A DNA stretch of 64,000 nt, taken from contig NZ_LUUG01000051.1 of assembly GCF_001644035.1 (NCBI RefSeq), positions 1 through 64,000 on the forward strand, written 5' to 3'. The notes under the pieces are model-generated. The model ran no database searches. It saw only the letters and a program-made list of their open reading frames with translations, and had not been told where the DNA came from. Within the stretch, counting starts at the first letter, position 1; every line of letters begins with the position of its first letter. Below, in pieces: positions 1 to 8,451 of the stretch. The position numbers and the translations under genes are program-made. This stretch comes from Methylomonas methanica. Lineage in GTDB: Bacteria; Pseudomonadota; Gammaproteobacteria; Methylococcales; Methylomonadaceae.

Positions 1-2
1 CC

Positions 3-1232
3 AGATTTAGTTATAACTCGGGGTTTGACAAGTACATCAAGGAAAAAGGCTATACCGATGTGAAGTCACTGGTGGCATTCTCCGGTGAAATTACCTTAAA
101 GGAGTTTGCGGACAAAAAATTCACCGAAGTGAATATGAATAACGGCATCAAGGAAACCGAGCTACCGGAAAAATTTAATACCGCAGACTATCAAGTGCTG
201 TTGGTGGCGGAGAAATACCAGACTGGTTTTGATCAGCCTTTGCTGCACAGTATGTATGTCGATAAACGCTTGGCCGGGATTCAGGCGGTACAGACTTTGA
301 GCCGGCTCAACCGCACGACGCGTGGTAAAAGCGACACCTTTGTGCTGGATTTTGTGAATGAGCCGGAAGATATCTATAAGGCTTTCAAACCCTATTATGA
401 AGTGACGCCGAAAGGCGAAGATACCGATCCGCAACAACTGAACACGCTGGCGCATAGCCTGATCGAATGGAAAGTGTTTACCAAGGATGAGGTGAATGCT
501 TGGTGTGAAATTTGGTTTAAGAATCGGATGAATCCCACCGGCGGCGAACACAAAAAATTGAATGGTTTGCTGGATTTGGCGGTAGAACGGTTTAAACAGC
601 TGTCGGAAGAAGATGGGTTGTTTTTTAAAGGCCAGTTGGCAACCTTCCGCAATTTATATATGTTTGTTTCCCAGATCATCCCGTATCAGGATTCGGATCA
701 TGAAAAGCTGTACAGCTATCTGCGCTTTTTGCTGAATAAATTGCCGCGCAACACCGATACCGGCACGGTTCAAGTCGATGATGATGTTGAATTGAAATAT
801 TACCGGTTACAGAAAATCAGTGAAGGCGCTATCGATCTTAAAGTAGGAGAAACCGAGCCATTGTATGGTCAGACGGCTGTTGGCACTGGTCAGCCGGATG
901 AGGACGTTCAGTTATCCACTTTGGTGGATAAGCTGAATGAACGTTTTGGTACTGAATTTACGCCTGCCGACCAACTGTTTTTTGATCAAGTGAGAGAGAC
1001 CGCCGCAGCCAATGAGCAATTGCGGCAGGCGGTGATGGCCAACACCATTGATAATTTTGCACCGGTGTTTAATAAGCAGTTAGAAAACTTGTTCGTTGAA
1101 CGCATGGACGGTAACGAAGATATTTTTGTCCGGCTGATGAACGACGAGGCGTTTCGTAATATCGCATCCGGCTATCTGATGCGCGCGGTTTATAGCCAGG
1201 TGCGGGCAGGGGCAATAGATTCGAATCTCTGA
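3..1232 (+). CDS. hsdR: Type I restriction enzyme R subunit (HsdR), C-terminal part, cut by window edge
   Basis: The reading frame is open to the left window edge, so only the last 409 residues are present. The visible part starts in the second helicase (RecA-like) domain: a motif V region (VAEKYQTGFDQP) is followed by a motif VI-like QTLSRLNR, then a helical C-terminal region of the kind that docks HsdR to the methyltransferase. HsdR is the ATP-driven translocase/nuclease subunit of type I restriction systems. The nuclease and Walker A parts would lie upstream. A GTG at position 60 is internal and is not the true start. The hsdM and hsdS genes are not in the window. An orphan DEAD/DEAH helicase of the same family is the alternative. 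Confidence 0.8.
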   Translation, partial: RFSYNSGFDKYIKEKGYTDVKSLVAFSGEITLKEFADKKFTEVNMNNGIKETELPEKFNTADYQVLLVAEKYQTGFDQPLLHSMYVDKRLAGIQAVQTLSRLNRTTRGKSDTFVLDFVNEPEDIYKAFKPYYEVTPKGEDTDPQQLNTLAHSLIEWKVFTKDEVNAWCEIWFKNRMNPTGGEHKKLNGLLDLAVERFKQLSEEDGLFFKGQLATFRNLYMFVSQIIPYQDSDHEKLYSYLRFLLNKLPRNTDTGTVQVDDDVELKYYRLQKISEGAIDLKVGETEPLYGQTAVGTGQPDEDVQLSTLVDKLNERFGTEFTPADQLFFDQVRETAAANEQLRQAVMANTIDNFAPVFNKQLENLFVERMDGNEDIFVRLMNDEAFRNIASGYLMRAVYSQVRAGAIDSNL

Positions 1233-1369
1233 TTATTACCCGGCCCTTAAATATCGTCGCTCCCGCGAAGGCGGGAGCCCAGTGGCTATATTGGATTCGC
1301 TGCGCGGTCTAACGGCTCCCGCCTTCGCGGGAATGACTACTCCAGGGAATTTAAGGGCCGGGTCAATAA
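1233..1369. repeat. MITE-like palindromic element, copy 1
   Basis: About 137 bp, bounded by ~20-bp terminal inverted repeats (left end ttattacccggcccttaaat, right end its near-complement). Inside is a second inverted repeat around the cgcgaaggcgggagc motif. A second copy in the opposite orientation, similar across its whole length, lies at 49642-49779. There is no coding capacity. It begins directly after the hsdR stop codon and, as RNA, would fold into one long hairpin, so it may also end hsdR transcripts. Confidence 0.8.
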
Positions 1370-1522
1370 CAGGATGCTTCAAATGAAAGCCTCAAGCATT
1401 TCAACTTTATCTCGGCGTACCTCCTGGGGCATAAGCGGAATACCAAATCCAGGCTGCCTGGATAGTTCGAAGCTTGCAGTCCATGGCGCTGGGTGCCCAC
1501 TCTTGTGTCCTCAATGGACATG

Positions 1523-1795
1523 TCATTTTTCAGCAGGATGTATCTGACATTGCTCCGGTTTGCCGTCCTTATACACTGCCGAAATGCCACCCGGTCCAGT
1601 GGTGCCGGTGATTAGCAGATAGGCTTGGCCGTCGATACACACCTTGTGTAAGCGCCAGGTTTGAATCTGGCCTTGAATATTGATGTGCTCCAGGCTTATC
1701 TCTTCAAGCGGCAACGATCTCGCCTCCGGAGGCGGCAGGGCATTGGCGGTGGCTGCTGCAATGCTTAGCAATAAACCGAAAATAAACGGCTGCAT
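1523..1795 (-). CDS. Small secreted protein, function unknown (90 aa)
   Basis: The start at 1795 is chosen because an aggag ribosome-binding site lies 6 bases upstream and translation from it gives a clean signal peptide (MQPFIFGLLLSIAAATANA). The in-frame upstream start would add a polar extension without a better site. The mature part, about 70 residues, has two cysteines and a proline-rich start (LPPPEARSLP), and no domain I recognise. The protein should be periplasmic. It stands alone. Confidence 0.6.
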   Translation of the reverse strand: MQPFIFGLLLSIAAATANALPPPEARSLPLEEISLEHINIQGQIQTWRLHKVCIDGQAYLLITGTTGPGGISAVYKDGKPEQCQIHPAEK

Positions 1796-1828
1796 ATTTT
1801 TCTCCTGTTTGTTTTTAGGGGCCCGCAC

Positions 1829-2214
1829 CGCGTCAGAGCAATCGTATCAATGTTACTCGGTGCAGCTAAAGCTTTCGAAATTATCGTTGGAGTAGGGTAA
1901 TTCAGGCGCTAGGGACTATTGCTGGCGGCAGCAGGTATTTTTCCACAGATTTAAGGGCGCGGCAGTCTTACAGTGACTACGCCGGCGGATCACAGGGATT
2001 GGTAATAGGACTCATAGTCGTTCGTTGCCGGTCGGAGAGAAATAGGCGTTACTTTCTGGCTCTGGGCAGAAAATGGACCTTTCTGGTCACGAGCAATAGC
2101 CAGTTGAATCGTCCTGCCTTAATGATTGGTTTCAAGGCTGAGCGGTTCGACTCGCGGTTTGGAGCTGCCTTTTTACAGGTGGGAATTTTTCGATATTTCA
2201 AAGGAGTTAGTCAA
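1829..2214. other. 386-bp intergenic stretch with no gene
   Basis: No convincing ORF. This is the shared upstream region of the leftward secreted protein and the rightward peptide gene. It holds the aaggag ribosome-binding site of the peptide gene at 2201-2206. I see no clear promoter or operator. Confidence 0.4.
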
Positions 2215-2433
2215 ATGAACGCTCAATCAGATCAAAGTTTCAGAGTTCTGAATGCTGAAGAACTGCAAAATGTATCCGGCGGTTGGTGCGGAACCACGTA
2301 CCCCGGTTTCTGGAAAGGGCCAAAACCCGGTCCGCTGCCTGACCTGTTTAATAGCGCGGTCAGCAGGCTATCCACGGTAAGCCTGAATCCGCAACCGTTA
2401 CCACCCGCTGAAATCGGCTTCTTCATAAAGTAA
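2215..2433 (+). CDS. Double-glycine leader peptide precursor (bacteriocin/RiPP-like), 72 aa
   Basis: The start at 2215 follows aaggag at 2201-2206. The first 23 residues form a typical double-glycine leader ending LNAEELQNVSGG, with Gly22-Gly23 immediately before Trp24. Such leaders direct export and cleavage by ABC transporters with a C39 peptidase domain. The predicted 49-residue product is rich in Pro and Gly, has one Cys near its start (WCGTTYPGF) and carries the proline-rich segment SLNPQPLPP. No C39 transporter, immunity gene or modifying enzyme is nearby, so any partner must be encoded elsewhere. The gene is followed by an intrinsic terminator. Leader recognition is strong; activity as a bacteriocin is inference. 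Confidence 0.65.
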   Translation: MNAQSDQSFRVLNAEELQNVSGGWCGTTYPGFWKGPKPGPLPDLFNSAVSRLSTVSLNPQPLPPAEIGFFIK

Positions 2434-2448
2434 GAGGTTCTGATCAGA

Positions 2449-2473
2449 AAAGCCGGCTAAGTGCCGGCTTTTT
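2449..2473 (+). terminator. Intrinsic terminator after the double-glycine peptide gene
   Basis: A GC-rich hairpin (aaagccggc pairing with gccggcttt, 5-nt loop) is followed by a T run, 16 bp after the peptide stop codon. Confidence 0.85.
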
Positions 2474-2533
2474 ACGTTGTGGCAAGCAAATAAATAAACG
2501 TCTTCTTGGCATCGCTGAAGTAGCATTCTAGGC

Positions 2534-2577
2534 AAAAAAAAACCATGCCGTCGGCGAGATGATCGCCAACGGCATGG
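2534..2577 (-). terminator. Intrinsic terminator of the VPLPA-CTERM gene
   Basis: Read on the minus strand, ccatgccgttggcg pairs with cgccgacggcatgg and is followed by nine T. It lies 31 bp past the stop of the leftward gene. Confidence 0.85.
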
Positions 2578-2607
2578 CAGGTAGGAGGGAAGGGAGCGCG
2601 GGATGAT

Positions 2608-3450
2608 TTATGCGGCGGCTTTTCGACGTTTACCCAAACCCATTACCCCCAGCATGCCGCTTAGAAATAGCCAGGTGGCGCCGGGCAGCGGTACCGCGGA
2701 AACACCGGATACCGAGAAGGCTTGGTTAAAGGTGGTGCCGCCAACGATGTCGGTGCCAATTCTCAGCCAATCCGGGTCCAGGTTTTCGTCGCGTATCCAG
2801 GATTGCAGGTCAGGGGTGAACGGGCCGCTGCCGCCGACTATCGGTTTGGCTGCGGACAACCAGAGGAAGTTACCGTTTTTCAATTCTACCTGCGGCACGA
2901 AAAAGTAATGGTCGGCCGCCAGTGAGATGGCGTCGTTAAAATTAATGTCGAATCTGACCTCCTGCCCGGAAACTGCGCCTTCACCGCCGGTGTTTTGATC
3001 GGGCAGTGGATGGATGCCGTTAATTACCGAGTTGGCGGCCGAGGCGTTACCACTTAATAGCGTGACGCTGTAACTCAGCGAGTTGCTGGCCGATTCGCGG
3101 CCCAAAAAAGCGACGTCCGAGGGTGAGTTGACGCGGGTAGGGACGCGGCCTGATGGCGGATTGACCGAATCTTTTCCGAATACCCTATAGATTTCCACAT
3201 TGACGTTGGCGATGTCGCCAAGTGTGGCGCCGTTAGCCAGTAAACCGGTGAACGTGGCTTGGTTTAGCTGGGTATGTTGCGTCAATACGAAATCGTCGGC
3301 CGATTCTATTTCCTTGCTGGTGCCGCCGGCTTGTGCGCCGGTGGCGATTCTGTAATCCGAATCGCCGGTGCTGAACGAGAAGGCTGCGGCGTCAGCGTTG
3401 GCTGCGAATAGTGTGGAAATAGCCAGAATAGGGATTAATTTGGTTTGCAT
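2608..3450 (-). CDS. Exported protein with VPLPA/PEP-CTERM sorting signal (280 aa)
   Basis: An N-terminal signal peptide (MQTKLIPILAISTLFAANADA) is followed by about 225 residues of probably beta-rich domain. The C-terminal sorting tag is VPLPGATWLFLSGMLG followed by a basic KRRK end. This tripartite tail (short motif, hydrophobic span, Arg/Lys cluster) is recognised by exosortase/XrtA-type systems, which process the protein at the cell envelope, often for biofilm or exopolysaccharide matrix. No exosortase gene is in the window. The middle domain is not one I recognise. It is monocistronic with its own terminator. Confidence 0.8.
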   Translation of the reverse strand: MQTKLIPILAISTLFAANADAAAFSFSTGDSDYRIATGAQAGGTSKEIESADDFVLTQHTQLNQATFTGLLANGATLGDIANVNVEIYRVFGKDSVNPPSGRVPTRVNSPSDVAFLGRESASNSLSYSVTLLSGNASAANSVINGIHPLPDQNTGGEGAVSGQEVRFDINFNDAISLAADHYFFVPQVELKNGNFLWLSAAKPIVGGSGPFTPDLQSWIRDENLDPDWLRIGTDIVGGTTFNQAFSVSGVSAVPLPGATWLFLSGMLGVMGLGKRRKAAA

Positions 3451-3859
3451 GGGGATACTCCTAAAATGATTAAAGTGCTGAGAACTCGTCTCGGATAAAG
3501 AAACTGCTGATAGCTTCTGTCTCTAACAATGCGAGTAGCGTGCCAAAAGTGTTTTTTATAAATAATGTTTAAAATTCAGAGTGTTATGCTTGTTTGTGAC
3601 ATGATTGTTCTGGCGAGAGGGTGCGACGAAAGTTGCGGAAAAACTGTTTGCTGCGGATGTGAGGCCAGGTAATCTGCGACAGGGAACAGCTGTCAGGGTT
3701 GTGAATACGGCAACTTTTGTCGCAGGGCAGTGGCAATGGAGTTAATGCCGTAAACCAACAATCTGCGTTTATCCAAGCAAAGGTATGGATTGAAGCTGTT
3801 TCCCATCCATTGTCGTCGCAGCGAAATTTAGGCGTATCGCCATTTCAATCGAGGATAGA
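3451..3859. promoter_or_regulatory. Regulatory region with a split 14-bp inverted repeat upstream of the peroxidase operon
   Basis: There is no gene in this 409 bp. It contains gcgacgaaagttgc (3623-3636) and, 73 bp later, its near-perfect inverted copy gcaacttttgtcgc (3710-3723), with a half-like ctgcgaca element between them at 3674. The layout fits an enhancer-type binding region for the NtrC-family activator encoded two genes downstream. I could not find a convincing sigma-54 -24/-12 promoter, so this assignment is inference. Confidence 0.4.
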
Positions 3860-4882
3860 ATGAAGACCGGATTCGTAAACCAAGCTTCGACACCAGTAAA
3901 TATGACGCAGAAAAGTATTCCTGGGCTTTTTTTAGCGGTATGCATGGGTATAGCCTTATCGGTTGCCGCGCAGGCGCAAACGCCGGAACCGCTGGCACCG
4001 TTGCCGCTCACAGTGGACTTGGATGCTCCGCGCGTGGTGTTGGGGCAGCGCTTATTCCACGACCCCAAACTCTCCGATCAAGGCCGGCGCTCTTGCGCCA
4101 GTTGTCATCCGCTAGACAGCGGCGGCATGGACGGCAAAGTCCGCGCCGAATCCGCCGACGGCATTTCGCTGCTGCGCAATACCCCCAGCTTGTTCAATGT
4201 CTCCTTCAACTACTTTTTCAATTGGGACGGTGTAGTGACTACGCTGGAAGCACATACCGAAAAAGTCATGCTTAATCCGAAAATCATGAACGCCAAATGG
4301 CCGGAATTGATCGAGCGTCTGCGTGCGATGCCGGATTATGTCGATGCGTTTAACCGAATCTATCCGGACGGATTGACGAAAGCCGACGTGGTCGATGCCT
4401 TGAGTCATTTCGAACGCAGTTTGATCACGCCCAATGCCCGCTTCGACCGTTTTCTGCGCGGCGAAACAAACGTACTCGATAGCGACGAGCAAGAAGGTTA
4501 TCGAGTATTCAATGCCCTGGGTTGCGTGGCCTGCCATCAGGGTGTCAATCTGGGCGGCAATTTATTTCAGAAATTCGGCATATTCGGCGCACCGCAAGGC
4601 GGGCAGGGCGCGGTGGACGAAGGGCGTTACAGCGTGACCGGCAACGACAGAGACCGGGGCGTGTTTCGGGTGCCGAGTTTACGCAACGTCGCCGTCACCG
4701 CCCCGTATTTTCACGACGGTCGCGCGGCTAATCTGGAAGCGGCAGTGGATACGATGGCCGAGCATCAATTAGGCAAACGGCTGGCGGCGAAACAGCGCGA
4801 TGCTATCGTCAAATTTCTGCGGACATTGACCGGGGAATATGCCGGGAAGGCTTTGGCCGTCAAGAACGCACCCAATCCATGA
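3860..4882 (+). CDS. Di-heme cytochrome c peroxidase / MauG family protein
   Basis: Periplasmic di-heme protein. Two c-type heme sites are visible, CASCH at residues 79-83 and CVACH at 222-226, the spacing typical of bacterial cytochrome c peroxidases. A signal sequence lies in residues 15-40 (ending VAAQAQ). The start at 3860 has gagga 4 bases upstream; Met15 would give a more compact signal peptide but has no ribosome-binding site. Family members reduce hydrogen peroxide with electrons from small cytochromes, or oxidise protein tryptophans (MauG). Which applies here cannot be told from sequence. The stop overlaps the start of the following kinase gene by 4 bp, so it is co-translated with a two-component system. 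Confidence 0.88.
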   Translation: MKTGFVNQASTPVNMTQKSIPGLFLAVCMGIALSVAAQAQTPEPLAPLPLTVDLDAPRVVLGQRLFHDPKLSDQGRRSCASCHPLDSGGMDGKVRAESADGISLLRNTPSLFNVSFNYFFNWDGVVTTLEAHTEKVMLNPKIMNAKWPELIERLRAMPDYVDAFNRIYPDGLTKADVVDALSHFERSLITPNARFDRFLRGETNVLDSDEQEGYRVFNALGCVACHQGVNLGGNLFQKFGIFGAPQGGQGAVDEGRYSVTGNDRDRGVFRVPSLRNVAVTAPYFHDGRAANLEAAVDTMAEHQLGKRLAAKQRDAIVKFLRTLTGEYAGKALAVKNAPNP

Positions 4883-6951
4883 CCGCTATTTCCTGGCAGC
4901 CCAGGCTGATCGTCGCCGGTCTGTTGCTGACCTTGACCTATCTCTGGCTACAAAGCGCCAGCCCGGAACTGGAAAGGCGTAACCGCCTGCAAACTACGCT
5001 GCGCATCATCGAATTGCGCGATGCCGAATTGATGCGTGATATTTTGCTGGCCCGTGCCGGTCTGCTCGCTAACTATGATTCACTAACCAAGGCCGGCCAG
5101 GAACTGCTGCGCTTATCGCAGAGTTTGCAAACCGAATTGCAACCGGCAAATGCTGAAGCCGAAAAACTAATGGCTAATTTAGCGGACCAGCTAACCGTGA
5201 CTGTCCAGGATAGCTTGGTGCAAATCGAGTACCTCAAATCGGACAATGCCTTGCTGCGCAATTCGGTGATGTCCTTCGACGAGATCGGCAACACCTTGCG
5301 GACCGCCGCGAAGCCCGCCGATACCGCCAAGCTGGGCAATTTATGGCGCTTGATGTTCAGTTTCACGGACAGCCCGCGGCCGGAATTGGCCAACGAAATC
5401 CAGCTGGAGCTTGATGGGCTGGCCGGACTTGCTTCGCTGTCCGATGACTATCGGCTGCTGATTGCCCACGGCCGGCTGATCGTAGAAGTCTCGCCCAAAG
5501 TGGATACACTATTGCGGCAGACCATCGCCCAGCCTATAGTCAGCCGGGTCGATGATTTGCAACAGGCCTTGCGCCACTACGGCGACAGCGTAGAGCAACA
5601 AGCCGAAGTCTATCGTCTGGCGCTATACCTGGTCGCCGTAGTCCTGCTGGCGTATTTGCTGTATCAATTCGCGCTGCTCAGGGCCAACACGCTGGCTTTG
5701 CGCCGGGCGCACGCCAACTTGCAAGAAGAAACCAACGAACGCGTGCAAGCTGAATCCTGGTTGCGGGAAAGCGAAGCCCGGCTGCGCGCCATCACCGACT
5801 CGGCGCATGAAGCGATTATCTCCGTGGACATGCAAGGCAACATCGTGTCCTGGAACCAGGGGGCGCAACTGATGTTCGGGTATACGGCAGACCTGATCTT
5901 GGGGCAGCCATACCAGCAGTTGCTGGCTAAGCCGTCGCCAGACTTTTTCAAACAAATCTGGGAAGAAAGGGAGATAAATCGACTTAATAGCCCGATGCTG
6001 GATTCGATAGCTTTAAGGCAGGACAGCAGCCAGTTTCCGGTCGAATTGTCGCTATCCAGTTGGACGCGCGGGACCGAACGCTATCTGACCGCGATCATCC
6101 GCGACATCAGCGCGCGTAAACACTTGGAAGAGGTTGCCCGTCAGCAAGAATTGCAGTTAATTCAGGCCAACAAAATGACGGCCCTAGGTACCTTGGTATC
6201 CGGTGTTGCTCATGAAATCAACAACCCCAATCAACTGATTTTGTTCAACTCCGGCTTACTCGCCGATATTTGGAGCGATGCGCTGGAGATTTTGGAGGAG
6301 CATTATCAAGTGACCGGTGAATTCTCGCTGGGCGGCTTGCCTTACACCGAAATGCGCAATAGTGCGGCGGTGCTGATCCATGATCTGAAGGATGGCGCCA
6401 AGCGCATCGAACGCATCGTCGCCGAGTTGAAAAATTATGCCCGCCCGCCAAGTGCGGGGGCTCAGGTTTGTTTTGCTATCAATGAGGTGGTGGAACAGGC
6501 GGTGCGCTTATTGAAGCATTTGATAGACCAAAAAACCCTGAGTTTCCAAACCGATTTGGCCGATGCATTGCCCTTGTTGCGCGGCGATCCTCAGCAGGTG
6601 GAGCAGGTGTTGGTCAATCTTCTGATCAATGCCTTGGATGCACTTCCTGACTCGCAAAAGTCTGTCAGTGTGACCACCAAGTTGCTGGATGACGGCCGGC
6701 AGGTCTCTCTGGAAGTCCGCGACGAAGGCATCGGCATAGCCGCCGAACACATCGAGCAACTGTGCGACCCGTTCTTTACCACAAAACAGGCCAATGGTGG
6801 CACCGGGCTGGGTTTGGCGATCAGCGCGTCCTTGCTGCGCGCCCAGGGCGGCCGCTTAAGTTTTTCATCCTCGCCGGGTCAAGGCACCTGCGCCCGTGTC
6901 ATTTTTCCGGTAAATCCGGTGCCAGCTATGGAAGCGAATCATGCAATGTAA
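4879..6951 (+). CDS. Membrane sensor histidine kinase with PAS domain
   Basis: 690 aa. One membrane segment lies near residues 9-26 and a second at 247-267. Between them is a helical periplasmic sensor region containing RDAELMRDILLARA, resembling DAHL-type sensors. A PAS domain (about 297-410) is followed by the phosphoacceptor helix with His445 in GVAHEINNPNQ, then the N box (NLLINALDAL) and G boxes (DEGIGI, GGTGLGLAIS). It overlaps the peroxidase gene by 4 bp and the response regulator gene by 11 bp, so the three proteins should be made together. The likely role is to sense an envelope redox or metal signal and control the NtrC-type partner. The signal is unknown. Confidence 0.9.
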   Translation: MTAISWQPRLIVAGLLLTLTYLWLQSASPELERRNRLQTTLRIIELRDAELMRDILLARAGLLANYDSLTKAGQELLRLSQSLQTELQPANAEAEKLMANLADQLTVTVQDSLVQIEYLKSDNALLRNSVMSFDEIGNTLRTAAKPADTAKLGNLWRLMFSFTDSPRPELANEIQLELDGLAGLASLSDDYRLLIAHGRLIVEVSPKVDTLLRQTIAQPIVSRVDDLQQALRHYGDSVEQQAEVYRLALYLVAVVLLAYLLYQFALLRANTLALRRAHANLQEETNERVQAESWLRESEARLRAITDSAHEAIISVDMQGNIVSWNQGAQLMFGYTADLILGQPYQQLLAKPSPDFFKQIWEEREINRLNSPMLDSIALRQDSSQFPVELSLSSWTRGTERYLTAIIRDISARKHLEEVARQQELQLIQANKMTALGTLVSGVAHEINNPNQLILFNSGLLADIWSDALEILEEHYQVTGEFSLGGLPYTEMRNSAAVLIHDLKDGAKRIERIVAELKNYARPPSAGAQVCFAINEVVEQAVRLLKHLIDQKTLSFQTDLADALPLLRGDPQQVEQVLVNLLINALDALPDSQKSVSVTTKLLDDGRQVSLEVRDEGIGIAAEHIEQLCDPFFTTKQANGGTGLGLAISASLLRAQGGRLSFSSSPGQGTCARVIFPVNPVPAMEANHAM

Positions 6952-8365
6952 AGATCTGGGCAACCTGCCTATCCTGCTGGTGGACGACGAAGCGCAATTG
7001 TTGCACAGCGCCAGTCTGGTATTGCGTAGCGCCGGGTTTGCCGAGGTGCTGAGCCTGGACGACAGCCGGGCGGTGCTAGCTTTGTTGGCTAGCCGGTCCA
7101 TCGGCGTGATAGTGCTGGATCTAACCATGCCGCATCTATCCGGCCGGGAATTGTTAGAACAGATTGCCGCCGAGTATCCGGAAATTCCGGTGATCGTGAT
7201 GACCGCCACCAACGATTTGCAGATAGCGGTGCAGTGCATGCGTAGCGGCGCGAGCGATTATTTACTAAAGCCGGTGGAGCAAAACTGTCTGGTGGCGGCG
7301 GTGCGACGGGCGGTGGAGGCCAGAGTGTTGCGCGCGGAGTTTTTGGCGCTCAAAGATAGACTGTTAACCAACAGCCCGCACGAACCGGGCGGATTCGCCG
7401 ACATCGTCACTCAAAGTCCGGCCATGTTTGCGATATTTTGCTACATCGAAGCTATCGCCGCTTCCCCGCAACCGGTGTTGATTACCGGCGAAACCGGGGC
7501 CGGCAAAGAATTGATCGCTCGGGCCTTGCATCGAGTGTCCGGCCGGTCGGGCGACTTGGTGGCGGTCAATGTCGCCGGCCTGGACGATACGCTATTTTCC
7601 GATACGCTGTTCGGCCATGCCAAGGGCTCATTCACCGGCGCCGAACGGGCCCGTGACGGTTTGATCGCCAACACCGGCGAGGGCACGCTGTTTCTCGATG
7701 AAATCGGCGACCTCAGCATCGCCTCGCAAGTAAAACTGTTGCGTTTGTTGCAGGATGGCTCGTTCTACCCAATAGGCGCGGACCGGCCCCGGCAAAGTAG
7801 GGCACGGATCATCGTGGCGACCCATTGCGATGTCAGGCGGCAGGTCGAGCTTGGCGCTTTTCGCAAGGATTTATATTTTCGGTTGCGGACCCATCACATC
7901 CAATTGCCGCCGCTACGCGAACGCCGGGAAGATCTGCCGCAACTGACGCTGCATTTCGTGGAAAAAGCCGCCGACAGCCTCGGAAAGCCCGCGCCCAGCG
8001 TGCCGCCGGCGCTGTTTCAGTGGTTGCACAATTACGCGTTCCCCGGCAATATCCGCGAGCTGGAAGGCATGGCATTCGATGCGGTCGCCCGTAGTCAGGG
8101 CGCGGTGTTATCTTTGCAGAGCTTCAAGGAGGCCATTGCCGATGAGATGCCGACGCATAGCGATGGCAATCTGATGAATGGGATGCCGGTCTGGTCCGGC
8201 AACTTTCCGGAACGTTTGCCGACTTTGAAGGAAGCCGAAGAAGCGCTGATCGCCGAAGCTTTGCAGCGTGCCCAAGGCAATCAAGGTGTCGCGGCCGGTT
8301 TGCTGGGGATTAGCCGGCAGGCTTTAAACAAGCGGCTGATCCGCCGAGACGCGGAAAACTTCTGA
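6941..8365 (+). CDS. Sigma-54-dependent response regulator, NtrC family
   Basis: 474 aa with the three classic parts. The receiver domain (about 10-125) contains DDE near the start, the phosphoacceptor in VLDLTMP and the Lys in LLKPVE. The AAA+ domain has Walker A GETGAGKE, the sigma-54 contact loop GSFTGA (Ser replacing Ala in GAFTGA, a known variant) and Walker B LFLDEIGD. The C-terminal Fis-type helix-turn-helix is GVAAGLLGISRQALNKRL. It is the cognate regulator of the kinase just upstream. Targets probably include the operon itself, given the inverted repeats at 3623-3723, but this is inference. Confidence 0.93.
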   Translation: MQCKDLGNLPILLVDDEAQLLHSASLVLRSAGFAEVLSLDDSRAVLALLASRSIGVIVLDLTMPHLSGRELLEQIAAEYPEIPVIVMTATNDLQIAVQCMRSGASDYLLKPVEQNCLVAAVRRAVEARVLRAEFLALKDRLLTNSPHEPGGFADIVTQSPAMFAIFCYIEAIAASPQPVLITGETGAGKELIARALHRVSGRSGDLVAVNVAGLDDTLFSDTLFGHAKGSFTGAERARDGLIANTGEGTLFLDEIGDLSIASQVKLLRLLQDGSFYPIGADRPRQSRARIIVATHCDVRRQVELGAFRKDLYFRLRTHHIQLPPLRERREDLPQLTLHFVEKAADSLGKPAPSVPPALFQWLHNYAFPGNIRELEGMAFDAVARSQGAVLSLQSFKEAIADEMPTHSDGNLMNGMPVWSGNFPERLPTLKEAEEALIAEALQRAQGNQGVAAGLLGISRQALNKRLIRRDAENF

Positions 8366-8451
8366 ATCCATAATCTTTGCGTCTTGAATTGCGATAGATA
8401 CTGCCGGACGCCAGATAGAATCTTATAAAACCAAGCTCAGGAGAGCCGTTC

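Noticed and set aside
1363-1590. Leftward 75-codon frame between the MITE-like element and the small secreted protein
   Set aside because: It overlaps both the element end and the C-terminal part of a better-supported gene, with no ribosome-binding site.
3724-3859. Sigma-54 promoter before the peroxidase gene
   Set aside because: tggcaatgg is present but the matching ttgc element at the required spacing is not.
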